Source: Streptomyces sp. Alt3 | GTDB lineage: Bacteria; Actinomycetota; Actinomycetes; Streptomycetales; Streptomycetaceae | Direction: 5' to 3' | Assembly (NCBI RefSeq): GCF_030719215.1 | Contig: NZ_CP120983.1 | Coordinates: forward strand, 5,828,001 to 5,892,000 | Length of the DNA stretch: 64,000 nt | Part shown: piece by piece, positions 31,930 to 40,393 of the stretch | Numbering within the stretch: the first letter of the stretch is position 1 | Layout: the number at the start of each line of letters is the position of its first letter | The notes under the pieces: generated by a model | Database searches by the model: none | What the model saw: only the letters and a program-made list of their open reading frames with translations | What the model was told of the DNA's origin: nothing | Made by a program: the position numbers and the translations under genes

Positions 31930-32969
31930 CGGGAGTCCCCCTCGGCGATGGCCGCGAAGGCACGGAGCGAGTCAGTGCCGGGAGCGAAGTACCCGGTGTG
32001 GCCCTTCGCGTCCTCGGCGGGCACCCGGCGGGCCCCGAACGCCGCGTCGGCGGGGTCGGCGCCGTGCCCGAGACCCGCCACCCGGACGTGCGGCACGTCG
32101 TCGATCCAGTCGGTGTCGTCCTTGGCGGCCCAGACACGCGCCCCGGTGTGCAGACCGGCCACGTCGTCGGCGCGCATCCCGGGGGAGCCGAGCACCACCA
32201 GATCCGTGGCGAGGAGCCCCGGGGCCGCGAGCCCGCACACCACCGAGCCGTAGCTGTGGCAGAACACGACCGGCGAGGGCAGGCCGTCGGCCGACAGTCC
32301 CTCGGCGAACCGGGTCAGCCGGCGGGCACCGGCCTCGGCCAGGCTGCCGGTCGCCGCGTCCAGGCCGAGCCCGACGGGGGTGGTGTAGCCCGCCCAGGCG
32401 ATCACCGCGCTGCCCGGGCCCGTCTCGGCGTACAGCGACTTCGCCATGCCCGCCGGGGTGCCGTAGACGTCGTTCATCCGGTCGAAGGTCCCCGCGTCGA
32501 TGTCCGACCCGGGTACGACGACCGCCACGTGCCGGGCGGAGCGCAGGTCCCCGAACACCTCGGCGACCTGACCTCGTCCCCGCGGGTCGAACGCGAGGAT
32601 CTGCCGGCCGGGCGAGGCGAGACGGGTGAGCCGGGAATCGTGGGAGGCACTCAGTGCACGGGCGTTGGCGCGGTAGCGCAGCTCCAGCGGGGCCCCGTCC
32701 AGATTGCCGACGACCGACGGGTGCCGTTCCAGCAGGAGTTGCTGCTCCCGATCGCTCAACCCGGCGAAGAACAGGCTCACTTGGCCTGACGTAGCGCTGC
32801 CCGGGTCGGGCAGCTCACGCCCCAGTACCCGGTCGGCACGCCACGAGGCGCTGCCGGGCGGCGGCCCCGTCACCGCCCGCTGGGTGGTTCCCGACGCCCA
32901 TCCTGCCGTCCCCGCCACCACTGTGGCCGCCAGTGCGACCGCGGCCAGCGTCCTCGCGAACCGACGCAT
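31926..32969 (-). CDS. DUF1023 alpha/beta hydrolase, secreted or membrane-anchored
   Basis: 347 aa; the N-terminal hydrophobic segment (residues 3-27, RTLAAVALAATVVAGTAG) is a signal or anchor. The hydrolase nucleophile is Ser239 in FCHSYGSVVCG; the usual GHSYG of this family is CHSYG here. The acidic residue and catalytic His are expected in AKDDTDWIDDVPHV and HTGYFAPGTDS near the C-terminus. Start ATG 32969 (MRRFARTL). A paralogue at 36343-37554 shares most motifs. Operon with the acyltransferase. Substrate unknown, probably an ester on a surface polymer. Confidence 0.88.
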   Translation of the reverse strand: MRRFARTLAAVALAATVVAGTAGWASGTTQRAVTGPPPGSASWRADRVLGRELPDPGSATSGQVSLFFAGLSDREQQLLLERHPSVVGNLDGAPLELRYRANARALSASHDSRLTRLASPGRQILAFDPRGRGQVAEVFGDLRSARHVAVVVPGSDIDAGTFDRMNDVYGTPAGMAKSLYAETGPGSAVIAWAGYTTPVGLGLDAATGSLAEAGARRLTRFAEGLSADGLPSPVVFCHSYGSVVCGLAAPGLLATDLVVLGSPGMRADDVAGLHTGARVWAAKDDTDWIDDVPHVRVAGLGHGADPADAAFGARRVPAEDAKGHTGYFAPGTDSLRAFAAIAEGDSR

Positions 32970-33074
32970 CGTGCCCTCCCCGTCCGGTGTGAGCACACCG
33001 GTCGGCGTGCCGGAGAGGAAAGTAGGAGGACGACGGGTGACAGGACGTCACCCCGGGGAGCCAACTGCGCGGTG

Positions 33075-33090
33075 ATACCGGGGTAGGGGG
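33075..33090. promoter_or_regulatory. candidate response-regulator site upstream of hydrolase/acyltransferase operon
   Basis: ATACCGGGGTAGGGGG lies 106 bases upstream of the DUF1023 start. Its right part repeats the arm GTAGGGG of the inverted repeat at 35232-35249, upstream of the kinase. This suggests shared control. Confidence 0.4.
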
Positions 33091-33135
33091 CGTACGGGGG
33101 GAGATCCCCACCTCCGTGCGGGGGCAGCCCCCTGG

Positions 33136-33816
33136 CTACTGCTCCCCGGGAGTCACCAGCCCCGACTCGTACGCGAAGATCACCGCCTGCGCCCGGTCCC
33201 GGAGCGCGAGCTTGGCCAGCACCCGGCCGATGTGGGTCTTCACCGTCTGCTCGGCCAGCACCAGCCGAGCCGCGATCTCCTGGTTCGACAGGCCCCGGGC
33301 GATCAGCTCCAGTACCTCCCGCTCGCGCGGTGTCAGGCCGTTCAGCCGCAGCGCGGGCCCGCCGGACGGCGCCGCCGGTTTCCGGCGCGCGAAGTCCGCG
33401 ATGAGCCGCCGGGTCACGGACGGCGCGAGCAGCGCGTCCCCCGCCGCCACGATCCGCACCGCCGAGATCAGATCCGCCGGCGGGGCGTCCTTCAGCAGGA
33501 ACCCGGACGCCCCCGCGCGCAGCGCCTCGTAGACGTAGTCGTCGACGTCGAACGTGGTGAGCATCAGGACCTTCGGCCGGTGGACCACACCCGCCGGCGG
33601 GGCCAACAGCTCCCGGGCGGCGGCCAGTCCGTCCATCTCCGGCATCCTGACGTCCATCAGGACGACATCCGGATGCACCGACCTGCTGACCTCGACGCCC
33701 TTGCGTCCGTCCGGGGCCTCACCCACCACGTCGATGTCGCTCTGCGCCGACAGCAGCGCCGCGAAACCGGCCCGCACCATGGCCTGGTCGTCGACGATGA
33801 TCACGCGGATGGTCAC
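33136..33816 (-). CDS. NarL/LuxR-type response regulator
   Basis: 226 aa; receiver domain with acidic pair D9-D10, phospho-acceptor Asp55 in VVLMDVRMPE and Lys in FLLKDAPP. The LuxR helix-turn-helix ARGLSNQEIAARLVLAEQTV is near residues 172-191. It follows its kinase by 13 bases. Gene order and motifs match the DesK/DesR-like family widespread in Streptomyces. Candidate target motifs lie upstream of its own operon (35232-35249) and of the adjacent hydrolase/acyltransferase operon (33075-33090). Confidence 0.94.
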   Translation of the reverse strand: MTIRVIIVDDQAMVRAGFAALLSAQSDIDVVGEAPDGRKGVEVSRSVHPDVVLMDVRMPEMDGLAAARELLAPPAGVVHRPKVLMLTTFDVDDYVYEALRAGASGFLLKDAPPADLISAVRIVAAGDALLAPSVTRRLIADFARRKPAAPSGGPALRLNGLTPREREVLELIARGLSNQEIAARLVLAEQTVKTHIGRVLAKLALRDRAQAVIFAYESGLVTPGEQ

Positions 33817-33829
33817 GGTTCCTCCGGGG

Positions 33830-35161
33830 TCACGGATGCCGGGGCGGCTGGGGCGGCGGCAGCGGGAGCCGCGCGGCGACCCGGAAGCCCCCGTCGGGCA
33901 GGGGGCCGGTGTCGAGCGTGCCGCCGGTCAACCGTACGCGTTCCCGCATGCCGACCAGCCCGTGTCCCGTCCCCGACGCCTCCAGCGGCGAACCCGGCTT
34001 CTCCGGACTGTCGTTGACGACCAGCACCGTGAGATGGCCGTCGCGCGCCGTGACCGACACCCGCGTCCGTGCACCCGGCGCGTGCCGGACCACGTTGGCC
34101 AGTGCCTCCTGCACGATGCGGTACGCCGACAGGTCCACGGCCTGCGGCACCCCGCCGCGCTCCACCGCCTCGGCCACGTCCGCCGCCAGCGACAGCTCGG
34201 CAGGGAGCCCCGCCCGCACCGTCGCCTCCACCAGCTGCTGCACCCGGTCGAGACCGGGCTGCGGGGCCAGTTCACCCCGGGTGCCGTCACTGCGGAGCAC
34301 CGACAGCAGCCGTCGCATCTCGGTCAGAGACTCCCGGGCGCCGGCCGCGATCGACGCGAACTCCGCCCGCGCCTCCTCGGAGAGCCCGCTGATCCGGTAC
34401 GGCGCCGAGTCGGCCTGCACCGTGATCACCGACATGTGGTGCGCGACCACGTCGTGCAGCTCACGCGCGATACGGGTGCGCTCCTCCAGCAGGGTCCGCT
34501 GAGCCCGTTCGGCCTCGCTGATCGTCTCCTGCTCGACGAGCCGCCGCTGGGCCTCGCTCCGCTCCCGCACGGCCGCCGCGATCACCAGCACCAGCCCGCC
34601 GAGGACGAACAGCAGGGCCCCGTTGCCGCCGCTGCGCGCGGGCGAGACCGAATACAGCAGGAGCCCGGCCGCCCCCGTGGCCAGCCAGACACCGATCACG
34701 GTCCGCCGGCTCTCCCGCAGCCCGAGGGCGAGCAGCACGAAGAGGTAGCCCACCACGGCCGGAGGGGTCCACGGCCAGATGGTGCCCGGCTCCGGCTCCT
34801 GTCCCAGGAGCACCAGGGCTCCCAGGACATCGGCGGTGAAGACGATCCACCAGGCCTGGAGCGGACGGTGCGCCAGCATCAGCAGGGGCGCGGCCTGTGC
34901 GACGCCCAGGGCCCCGGCCAGTCCGCCGGGCACGCCGTAGTCGTTGGCCAGGACCTGGATCGTGACGGGGAGGAAGACGGCCGCGAGGGCGACCACGGCC
35001 ACGTACGGAAGCAGCCGCAGCCACCGCTTCGGGGACCCGGCGAACAGCGGAACCGGTGGATGGGACGCGTGGGACAGTCCGTGGGCGAGCTCGCGAAGAT
35101 TGCGGCGGGCGGCGCTCAGCAGACCGTCGGCGGGCGGGGGCCCGGCGGGAGAAGTGGACAT
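33830..35161 (-). CDS. sensor histidine kinase (HisKA_3 type)
   Basis: 443 aa; about six membrane segments between residues 50 and 195 with short loops, then a dimerisation helix with phospho-acceptor His236 in IARELHDVVAHHMSV. The ATPase domain has the N box IVQEALANVVRHA and G box GHGLVGMRERV. Start ATG 35161; the open frame continues upstream but only through a promoter region carrying an inverted repeat. First gene of the kinase-regulator operon. The short loops make a ligand-binding extracellular domain unlikely. Confidence 0.92.
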   Translation of the reverse strand: MSTSPAGPPPADGLLSAARRNLRELAHGLSHASHPPVPLFAGSPKRWLRLLPYVAVVALAAVFLPVTIQVLANDYGVPGGLAGALGVAQAAPLLMLAHRPLQAWWIVFTADVLGALVLLGQEPEPGTIWPWTPPAVVGYLFVLLALGLRESRRTVIGVWLATGAAGLLLYSVSPARSGGNGALLFVLGGLVLVIAAAVRERSEAQRRLVEQETISEAERAQRTLLEERTRIARELHDVVAHHMSVITVQADSAPYRISGLSEEARAEFASIAAGARESLTEMRRLLSVLRSDGTRGELAPQPGLDRVQQLVEATVRAGLPAELSLAADVAEAVERGGVPQAVDLSAYRIVQEALANVVRHAPGARTRVSVTARDGHLTVLVVNDSPEKPGSPLEASGTGHGLVGMRERVRLTGGTLDTGPLPDGGFRVAARLPLPPPQPPRHP

Positions 35162-35231
35162 GATCGGGTCAGGGTAGGCGCGGAGTGCGCAGGGCGGCGT
35201 CATACCGGGGGGTGGACCCCGGACATCCGGT

Positions 35232-35249
35232 CCCCTACCGGAGTAGGGG
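35232..35249. promoter_or_regulatory. inverted repeat in kinase promoter
   Basis: CCCCTAC-CGGA-GTAGGGG, a perfect 7-bp inverted repeat with a 4-bp spacer, about 70 bases upstream of the kinase start. It is a plausible autoregulatory site for the LuxR-type regulator. A related half-site lies at 33075-33090. Confidence 0.5.
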
Positions 35250-35298
35250 GCCGGCACACCGCGGGGCCCGGGCCCCGCAGCCGGCCTCTCGGCACGGC

Positions 35299-36225
35299 CT
35301 ACAGCTCGGCGAGGAGTTCCGCCTTCTTCGCGCTGTACTCCGCGTCCGTGACCAGACCCGCCTGGTGCAGATCCCCCAGGTGGCGTATCCGCTCGGCGAT
35401 GTCCGCGGGGTCGCGCCGCGCGCCACCCACCGGGACGGGAGCGGTGGCGACCGGCACGGACTGCGTCCGGCGCACCGACTCCAGGACCGCCGCGGCGAAG
35501 GGCAGCGACTCGTGCACCGGTCCGTATCCCAGGCCGAACATGACCGAGGCGGGATCCTGGTCGGGCTGGGCCCGCGCCACGGACGGCTGCCCGGCGCCGG
35601 GAACGGTTTCCTGACCCGGGCCGTCCGCCTCCCCACCGGACGTCGCGCCACGCGGCACCAGCCTGAGGTATCCCTCCAGGCCCTCGGGCGAACGCCACTC
35701 GACCCCGCCCAGGTCCGCCACGGGGAACGACTGGTCGCCCGCCTTCCACTTGGCGCTGGACGCCCCCGTCCAGAACCACCGGAAGGAGACCAGGGCCCCG
35801 TCGAAGCCGGCCCGGCCGTCGTACGCCTTGAACTGCATCGGCGCCTCGGGGGCCGTCACCAGGAAGCGTTCGGCGGGAAGCGCGGCCTCGGTGCCCAGCA
35901 CGGCCCGCAGTTCGTCGGCGTAGTACTCGGCGAGCGTCTCGCGGTCGCCGGGCAGCACCAGCCGGTAGGGGTCGTTGCTCTCCTTGAGCTGCCCGGCCGC
36001 GGCCTCCAGCAGCGGATCGGCACCGGGTCTCGGCACCGCACGCAGCACCACCGTGCCCCGCTTGCCAGGAGTCAGCGTCACCGACGACAGCGCCGCGTAC
36101 GGAATGCGGCGCTCACGCAGACTCAGGAAGAGCCTCGGCGTGCGAATACCCCGTTCGAAGCGGATGAGCACGGAGTCGGTGTCGAACTCCCAGGTGGCTT
36201 GAATTCCGGCCAGCACATCACCCAT
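35299..36225 (-). CDS. DUF4429 and SHOCT domain protein
   Basis: 308 aa; the N-terminal two thirds hold two DUF4429 (PH-like) modules (WEFDTDSVLIRFERG; FKAYDGRAGFDGALVSFRW). A disordered Gly/Pro/Gln linker follows, then a C-terminal SHOCT helix pair (IRHLGDLHQAGLVTDAEYSA then KKAELLAEL). SHOCT is a short oligomerisation or membrane-association domain. Start ATG 36225 with GAGG just upstream; ATG 36234 is possible. No enzymatic motif is seen; it probably acts as an adaptor. Same direction as the kinase operon but separated by about 135 bases. Confidence 0.86.
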   Translation of the reverse strand: MGDVLAGIQATWEFDTDSVLIRFERGIRTPRLFLSLRERRIPYAALSSVTLTPGKRGTVVLRAVPRPGADPLLEAAAGQLKESNDPYRLVLPGDRETLAEYYADELRAVLGTEAALPAERFLVTAPEAPMQFKAYDGRAGFDGALVSFRWFWTGASSAKWKAGDQSFPVADLGGVEWRSPEGLEGYLRLVPRGATSGGEADGPGQETVPGAGQPSVARAQPDQDPASVMFGLGYGPVHESLPFAAAVLESVRRTQSVPVATAPVPVGGARRDPADIAERIRHLGDLHQAGLVTDAEYSAKKAELLAEL

Positions 36226-36310
36226 GTGCCTCATCGTATGTGGCACAGGCCCGCACGTCCCCCTTCGGTACAGGCAGAATCGCGACCAAGCGGGCAGGCC
36301 GTTCGCCGTT

Positions 36311-36346
36311 CTCTACGCGCGTCAGACGCGTCTCTACGCGCGTCAG
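36311..36346. repeat. 15-bp tandem direct repeat
   Basis: CTCTACGCGCGTCAG occurs at 36311-36325 and 36332-36346 (period 21). The second copy covers the stop codon of the DUF1023 gene. It is probably a local slippage duplication. Confidence 0.55.
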
Positions 36347-37554
36347 GCCCCCGACTCGCCGGAAATCTCCCGGTGGCACGCCGCGTCGGAGCTCGCACAG
36401 CTGACCGAGTCGTAGGCGCCCACGCCGATTGCGGCGAAATTGTTCAGACTCTCCGTGCCCGGCTCGAAATAGCCGCTGTGCCCGATCGCGCCCCTCGCCG
36501 ACACGATCCGCGCGCCGAAGGCCGGATCGACCGGATCGGCACCGTGCCCGAGGCCGCCGACCGCCAGGTTCGGAACGTCCTCGATCCAGTCGTCACCGTC
36601 CCGCATGGCCCACACCCTGGCCCGGGTGTGCAGGGCGCCGGCATTGTCCGCCCGCATCCCCGGACTGCCCGCGACCGCGATGTCGGACACCCTGGACGGC
36701 AGCCCGTGCGCGGCGACGCCGCACAGCACCGAACCGTAGCTGTGGCAGAACAGCGAGACGTCCGACGTGCCGGGCAGCGCCTTCACCAGGGCGTTCAGCC
36801 GCAACGCGCCCTCCGCGGCGAGTCCGCCCAGCGCGGCGTCCATGCCGAGCCCGGCGGGCGCGGTGTAGTCGGCCCACGCGATGACCGCCGTACGGGAGGC
36901 CGGGCTCGCCGACCGCTCGGCGTCGTACAGCGACCGGGCCATGCCGACGGGCGCCGCGTTCTCCTTCACACCGGACCGCTCCAGCGTCAGCAGATTGGTG
37001 TCCACCCCGGGCACGACGACCGAGATCCGCTCGGCCCGGTCGAGGTCGCCGAAGACCTCGGCGGCCCGGCCGCGCCCCGACGGGTCGAACGTGAGGATCT
37101 GCCGGTCACCGGCGAGCAGGGAACGGAAGCGGTCCAGCCGTCGCACGGCCTGTTGGTGCCCGTCCGGAGAGAGGCGTACGTCCTGGGTCCGCTGCTCCTC
37201 GGCCGATTCCGCCTGCTCCAGGGCATGCCGGTTCGCCCGGTAGCGCAGGGTCACCGGCGCACCGTTCATGTTCCCCACCACCAGCGGGTACTTGTCGGCG
37301 AGGGCGACCTGCTGGCCCGCCGTGAGCGCCGCGAAGAAGTGGGCCAGCCGGTACGCCGGAGCGCCCACGTCCGGGAGTGACTGACCGGCTATCCGGTCCT
37401 TCGCCCAGGAAGCGAGCGCGATCTCGCGCGGTTCGGCGGAGTGCTGGTGACGCACGGCGGTCCATCCGGTGGTCGCCAGCATCACGAACACGACCGCGAT
37501 GGCGAGCAGAGCGCGCCATGCGGTGAGCGTGGGGGAGGAATCGAAGGAAGTCAC
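36343..37554 (-). CDS. DUF1023 alpha/beta hydrolase, second paralogue
   Basis: 403 aa; the N-terminal membrane segment (residues 12-32) anchors a large outer domain. The nucleophile Ser272 is in FCHSYGSVLCG, again with Cys in place of the first Gly of the usual GHSYG. Other shared blocks with the 31926-32969 paralogue are FDPSGRGRAAEVFGDL, VVVPGVDTN and GSPGMRADN. Start GTG 37554; upstream codons are open but lie in the promoter. Its last coding bases include one copy of a 15-bp direct repeat. The two paralogues flank the second two-component system. Confidence 0.88.
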   Translation of the reverse strand: MTSFDSSPTLTAWRALLAIAVVFVMLATTGWTAVRHQHSAEPREIALASWAKDRIAGQSLPDVGAPAYRLAHFFAALTAGQQVALADKYPLVVGNMNGAPVTLRYRANRHALEQAESAEEQRTQDVRLSPDGHQQAVRRLDRFRSLLAGDRQILTFDPSGRGRAAEVFGDLDRAERISVVVPGVDTNLLTLERSGVKENAAPVGMARSLYDAERSASPASRTAVIAWADYTAPAGLGMDAALGGLAAEGALRLNALVKALPGTSDVSLFCHSYGSVLCGVAAHGLPSRVSDIAVAGSPGMRADNAGALHTRARVWAMRDGDDWIEDVPNLAVGGLGHGADPVDPAFGARIVSARGAIGHSGYFEPGTESLNNFAAIGVGAYDSVSCASSDAACHREISGESGA

Positions 37555-37790
37555 TGCGCCCCACCCTAGGAGACGCTCACTTCCCGTCGTGACAGGGGTG
37601 ACACGGATCACTCGTCCGCGGGGAATTGACCGTCCGTCTCCCACGCTCCGTGTGCGTCCGATCGACGTACCGGCACGTCAGGAGCCCGTCGTCCGCCCGA
37701 AAAGGCCTCGTGGGCCGGTGCATTGTGACGTCGGCCATGCGGAGCAGGTGAGGGGTGCGGCACACCTGTGCGGTTCCCGTAAGAGCGTGC

Positions 37791-38459
37791 CTATGCGGCG
37801 CGCCAGCTCCCGGAGAGCGCAGGCCCGAGCTCGTCCAGGTGGAGTTCGGTCAACTCCCTGAGCGCGTCCACCCCCGCGTCCTTCCGCCCGCCCCACAGCT
37901 GTCCGGTCATCCGCATCACGCCGGAGAACGCGGCGACGGCCACCCGCGCACGTGGATCCGTCTCCGGGTCGATCCCCTCACGCTCCGCGATCAGCGCGGC
38001 GGTCTGCTGCTCCAGGCCGACGTTGCGCAGCGTGTGGGCGGCGTGCAGCGCCGGGGTCGATTCGATCATCCGGTAGGCCCGCACGTGGAGTTCGGCCGTG
38101 ATGTCCGCTTCGCCGGATTCCGGGCGGGTGCTCCAGGCGTTCAGAGCGGCCCGCCGCATCGCCTCGAAAGGGTCCTCCGAGGCCGGGCGTTGACGCAGTT
38201 CCGCGAGGAAGCGGGCGTCCACCTCCTCCTGGACGGCGAAGGCGGCGGCCTCCTTGTTGGCGAAGTAGCGGAAGAAGGTGCGCTGGGACACCTCGACGGC
38301 GTCCACGATCTCGTCGACCGTGGTCCGCTCGTACCCCTGCGTGAGGAAGAGTCCGAGGGCGGTGTGCAGCAGAGCCTCGCGGGTGCGCCGCTTCTTGCGT
38401 TCGCGCAATCCGCACGGACCCCCCGGCAGGGGAGCTCCGGATTTCTGCCCGCGTGTCAC
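37791..38459 (-). CDS. TetR family transcriptional regulator
   Basis: 222 aa; N-terminal TetR helix-turn-helix (LFLTQGYERTTVDEIVDAVE then VSQRTFFRYFANKEAAAF). The C-terminal ligand domain is not assignable to a compound class. Start GTG 38459, with GAGG upstream. It is divergent from a DHA2 drug transporter, with the operator-like repeat CGTGACAGT-T-ACTGTCTCG between them, the standard repressor/efflux pair layout. It most likely represses the transporter until a drug-like ligand binds. Confidence 0.93.
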   Translation of the reverse strand: MTRGQKSGAPLPGGPCGLRERKKRRTREALLHTALGLFLTQGYERTTVDEIVDAVEVSQRTFFRYFANKEAAAFAVQEEVDARFLAELRQRPASEDPFEAMRRAALNAWSTRPESGEADITAELHVRAYRMIESTPALHAAHTLRNVGLEQQTAALIAEREGIDPETDPRARVAVAAFSGVMRMTGQLWGGRKDAGVDALRELTELHLDELGPALSGSWRAA

Positions 38460-38510
38460 TTACCGGACCTCATTTCACTGCTTCTACCTGTTCAGGGTAC
38501 CTGTGAGCTA

Positions 38511-38529
38511 CGTGACAGTTACTGTCTCG
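38511..38529. promoter_or_regulatory. TetR operator candidate
   Basis: CGTGACAGT-T-ACTGTCTCG is a 19-base near-palindrome (core GACAGT-T-ACTGTC perfect, one outer mismatch) between the divergent TetR and MFS genes. A further palindrome ACTGTCAGT lies at 38545-38553. Confidence 0.7.
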
Positions 38530-38538
38530 TGAATTGGT

Positions 38539-38567
38539 TTGTCAACTGTCAGTGGCTGCCATAACGT
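38539..38567 (+). promoter_or_regulatory. promoter of MFS transporter, likely leaderless
   Basis: TTGTCA (38539-38544), a 17-base spacer containing ACTGTCAGT, and TAACGT (38562-38567). The ATG at 38575 follows only seven bases later and has no ribosome site, so transcription probably starts at or next to the start codon. A repressor bound in the spacer would block the polymerase. Confidence 0.55.
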
Positions 38568-38574
38568 CCTGCGC

Positions 38575-40185
38575 ATGACTAGTCAGACCACTGTCGAGAA
38601 GGCGCCGCGGGAGCCCGAAGACACCCTTGTTCCCGCACCGGCGAAGGGGCTGCGCGGCCACCCCTGGCTGACGCTCTTCGCCGTCGCCATCGGCGTGATG
38701 ATGGTGGCCCTCGACGGCACGATCGTCGCGATCGCCAACCCCGCGATCCAGAAGGACCTCGGCGCCTCGCTCGCCGACGTCCAGTGGATCACCAACGGCT
38801 ACATGCTCGCCCTCGCGGTCTCCCTGATCACCGCGGGCAAGCTCGGCGACCGCTTCGGTCACCGCCAGACCTTCCTCATAGGCATCGCGGGATTCGCCGC
38901 CTCCTCGGCGGCCATCGGCCTGTCCGACAGTGTGACCCTGGTGATCGTCTTCCGTGTGCTCCAGGGCCTCTTCGGCGCCCTGCTGATGCCCGCGGCACTC
39001 GGTCTGCTGCGCGCCACCTTCCCCGCCGAGAAGCTGAACATGGCGATCGGCATCTGGGGCATGGTGATCGGCGCGTCGACCGCTGGCGGCCCCATCCTCG
39101 GCGGCGTGCTCGTCGAGCACGTCAGCTGGCAGTCCGTCTTCTTCATCAACGTGCCCGTCGGTGTGCTCGCGCTCCTCTTCGGCCTCGTGATCCTCAGGGA
39201 CCACCGCGCCGAGAACGCGCCGAGGTCCTTCGACATCGGCGGCATCGTCCTGCTGTCGCAGGCGATGTTCTGCCTGATCTGGGCCCTGATCAAGGGCTCG
39301 GAGTGGGGCTGGGGCGACTGGCGGACGATCGGCTTCCTGGGCGCGGCCGTCATCCTGTTCGTCGTGTTCGCGCTCTCCCAGAAGAACGTCCGGGAGCCGC
39401 TGATCCCCCTGGCCATGTTCCGCTCCGTGCCGCTCTCGGCCGGTGTGGTTCTGATGGTGCTGATGGCGTTCGCCTTCATGGGCGGCCTGTTCTTCGTCAC
39501 GTTCTACCTGCAGAACGTCCATGGCATGAGCCCGGTCGACAGCGGACTCCACCTGCTGCCGCTGACCGGAATGATGATCGTCGGTTCGCCGCTGGCCGGC
39601 GCCGCCATCACCAGGTTCGGCCCGCGCGTGCCCCTGGTCGGCGGCATGGTGTCCGTCGCCGTCGCCATGTTCGGCATGTCCCAGCTGACCATCGGCACCG
39701 GCACGCTGACGATGTCACTCTGGTTCGCCCTGCTCGGATTCGGCCTCGCGCCGGTCATGGTCGGCGCCACCGAGGTCATCGTGGGCAACGCCCCGATGGA
39801 GCTCTCCGGTGTCGCGGGCGGCCTCCAGCAGGCCGCGATGCAGGTCGGAGGCAGCCTCGGCACCGCTGTCCTGGGCGCCGTCATGGCCGCCCAGGTCGAC
39901 GCTCAGCTCGACGACAACTGGAAGGCCGCGGAGCTTCCGCCGGTCGACCCGGCGCAGCTGGACCAGGCGTCGGCCGCCATCAAGGTCGGGATGCCGCCGA
40001 TCGAACCCGGCACCCCGCCGGAGATCGCGGTGAAGATCGCGGACGTCGCCCATGACACGTTCGTGTCGGGCATGAGCTCCGCTTTCATGGTCGCGGGCAT
40101 CGTCGCGGTGGTCGCCGCCCTGGTCGCCATGCTCACCAAGCGCGGCGCGAACGCCGAGGCGGGGATGGGCGCAGGCCACATCTGA
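38575..40185 (+). CDS. MFS transporter, DHA2 (14-helix) drug efflux family
   Basis: 536 aa; fourteen hydrophobic segments are visible, matching DHA2 proton-driven multidrug exporters. Motif A GKLGDRFGHRQTFLIG lies between helices 2 and 3, motif B-like VFRVLQGLFGALLMPAAL in helix 4, and motif C-like WGMVIGASTAGGPILGGVL in helix 5. Start ATG 38575 without a Shine-Dalgarno sequence; an upstream in-frame TTG exists but lies in the promoter. Controlled by the divergent TetR gene. The long cytoplasmic C-terminal region around residues 455-490 lies before the last helix. Substrate unknown. Confidence 0.93.
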   Translation: MTSQTTVEKAPREPEDTLVPAPAKGLRGHPWLTLFAVAIGVMMVALDGTIVAIANPAIQKDLGASLADVQWITNGYMLALAVSLITAGKLGDRFGHRQTFLIGIAGFAASSAAIGLSDSVTLVIVFRVLQGLFGALLMPAALGLLRATFPAEKLNMAIGIWGMVIGASTAGGPILGGVLVEHVSWQSVFFINVPVGVLALLFGLVILRDHRAENAPRSFDIGGIVLLSQAMFCLIWALIKGSEWGWGDWRTIGFLGAAVILFVVFALSQKNVREPLIPLAMFRSVPLSAGVVLMVLMAFAFMGGLFFVTFYLQNVHGMSPVDSGLHLLPLTGMMIVGSPLAGAAITRFGPRVPLVGGMVSVAVAMFGMSQLTIGTGTLTMSLWFALLGFGLAPVMVGATEVIVGNAPMELSGVAGGLQQAAMQVGGSLGTAVLGAVMAAQVDAQLDDNWKAAELPPVDPAQLDQASAAIKVGMPPIEPGTPPEIAVKIADVAHDTFVSGMSSAFMVAGIVAVVAALVAMLTKRGANAEAGMGAGHI

Positions 40186-40250
40186 TCGCTCGGCGACACC
40201 TGGCCGGCCGCCTGCAGCGGCCGGGCGCCAGGCGTCAACACAGCACTTCC

Positions 40251-40284
40251 GACAGCCCCGCCGGACGGTTCCGGCGGGGCTGTC
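40251..40284. terminator. terminator of MFS gene
   Basis: A perfect 14-bp stem (40251-40264 with 40271-40284) around ACGGTT, 66 bases beyond the MFS stop. Confidence 0.75.
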
Positions 40285-40393
40285 GCCTATCAGGGTGGTC
40301 CGCCGCCCGCCCCCTTCCCGGCCCTCACTTCCGCAGGTCAGAGTGCGGACATGTGAGCCACCCGGCTCGCTCGACCACGGGGGTTGATCCACC

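Noticed and set aside
28934..32137. 1067-codon open frame on the minus strand
   Set aside because: Antisense to the kinase and response regulator and through the acyltransferase in a wrong frame; Arg/Pro/Ala-rich composition, no domain, no ribosome site. A GC-rich shadow.
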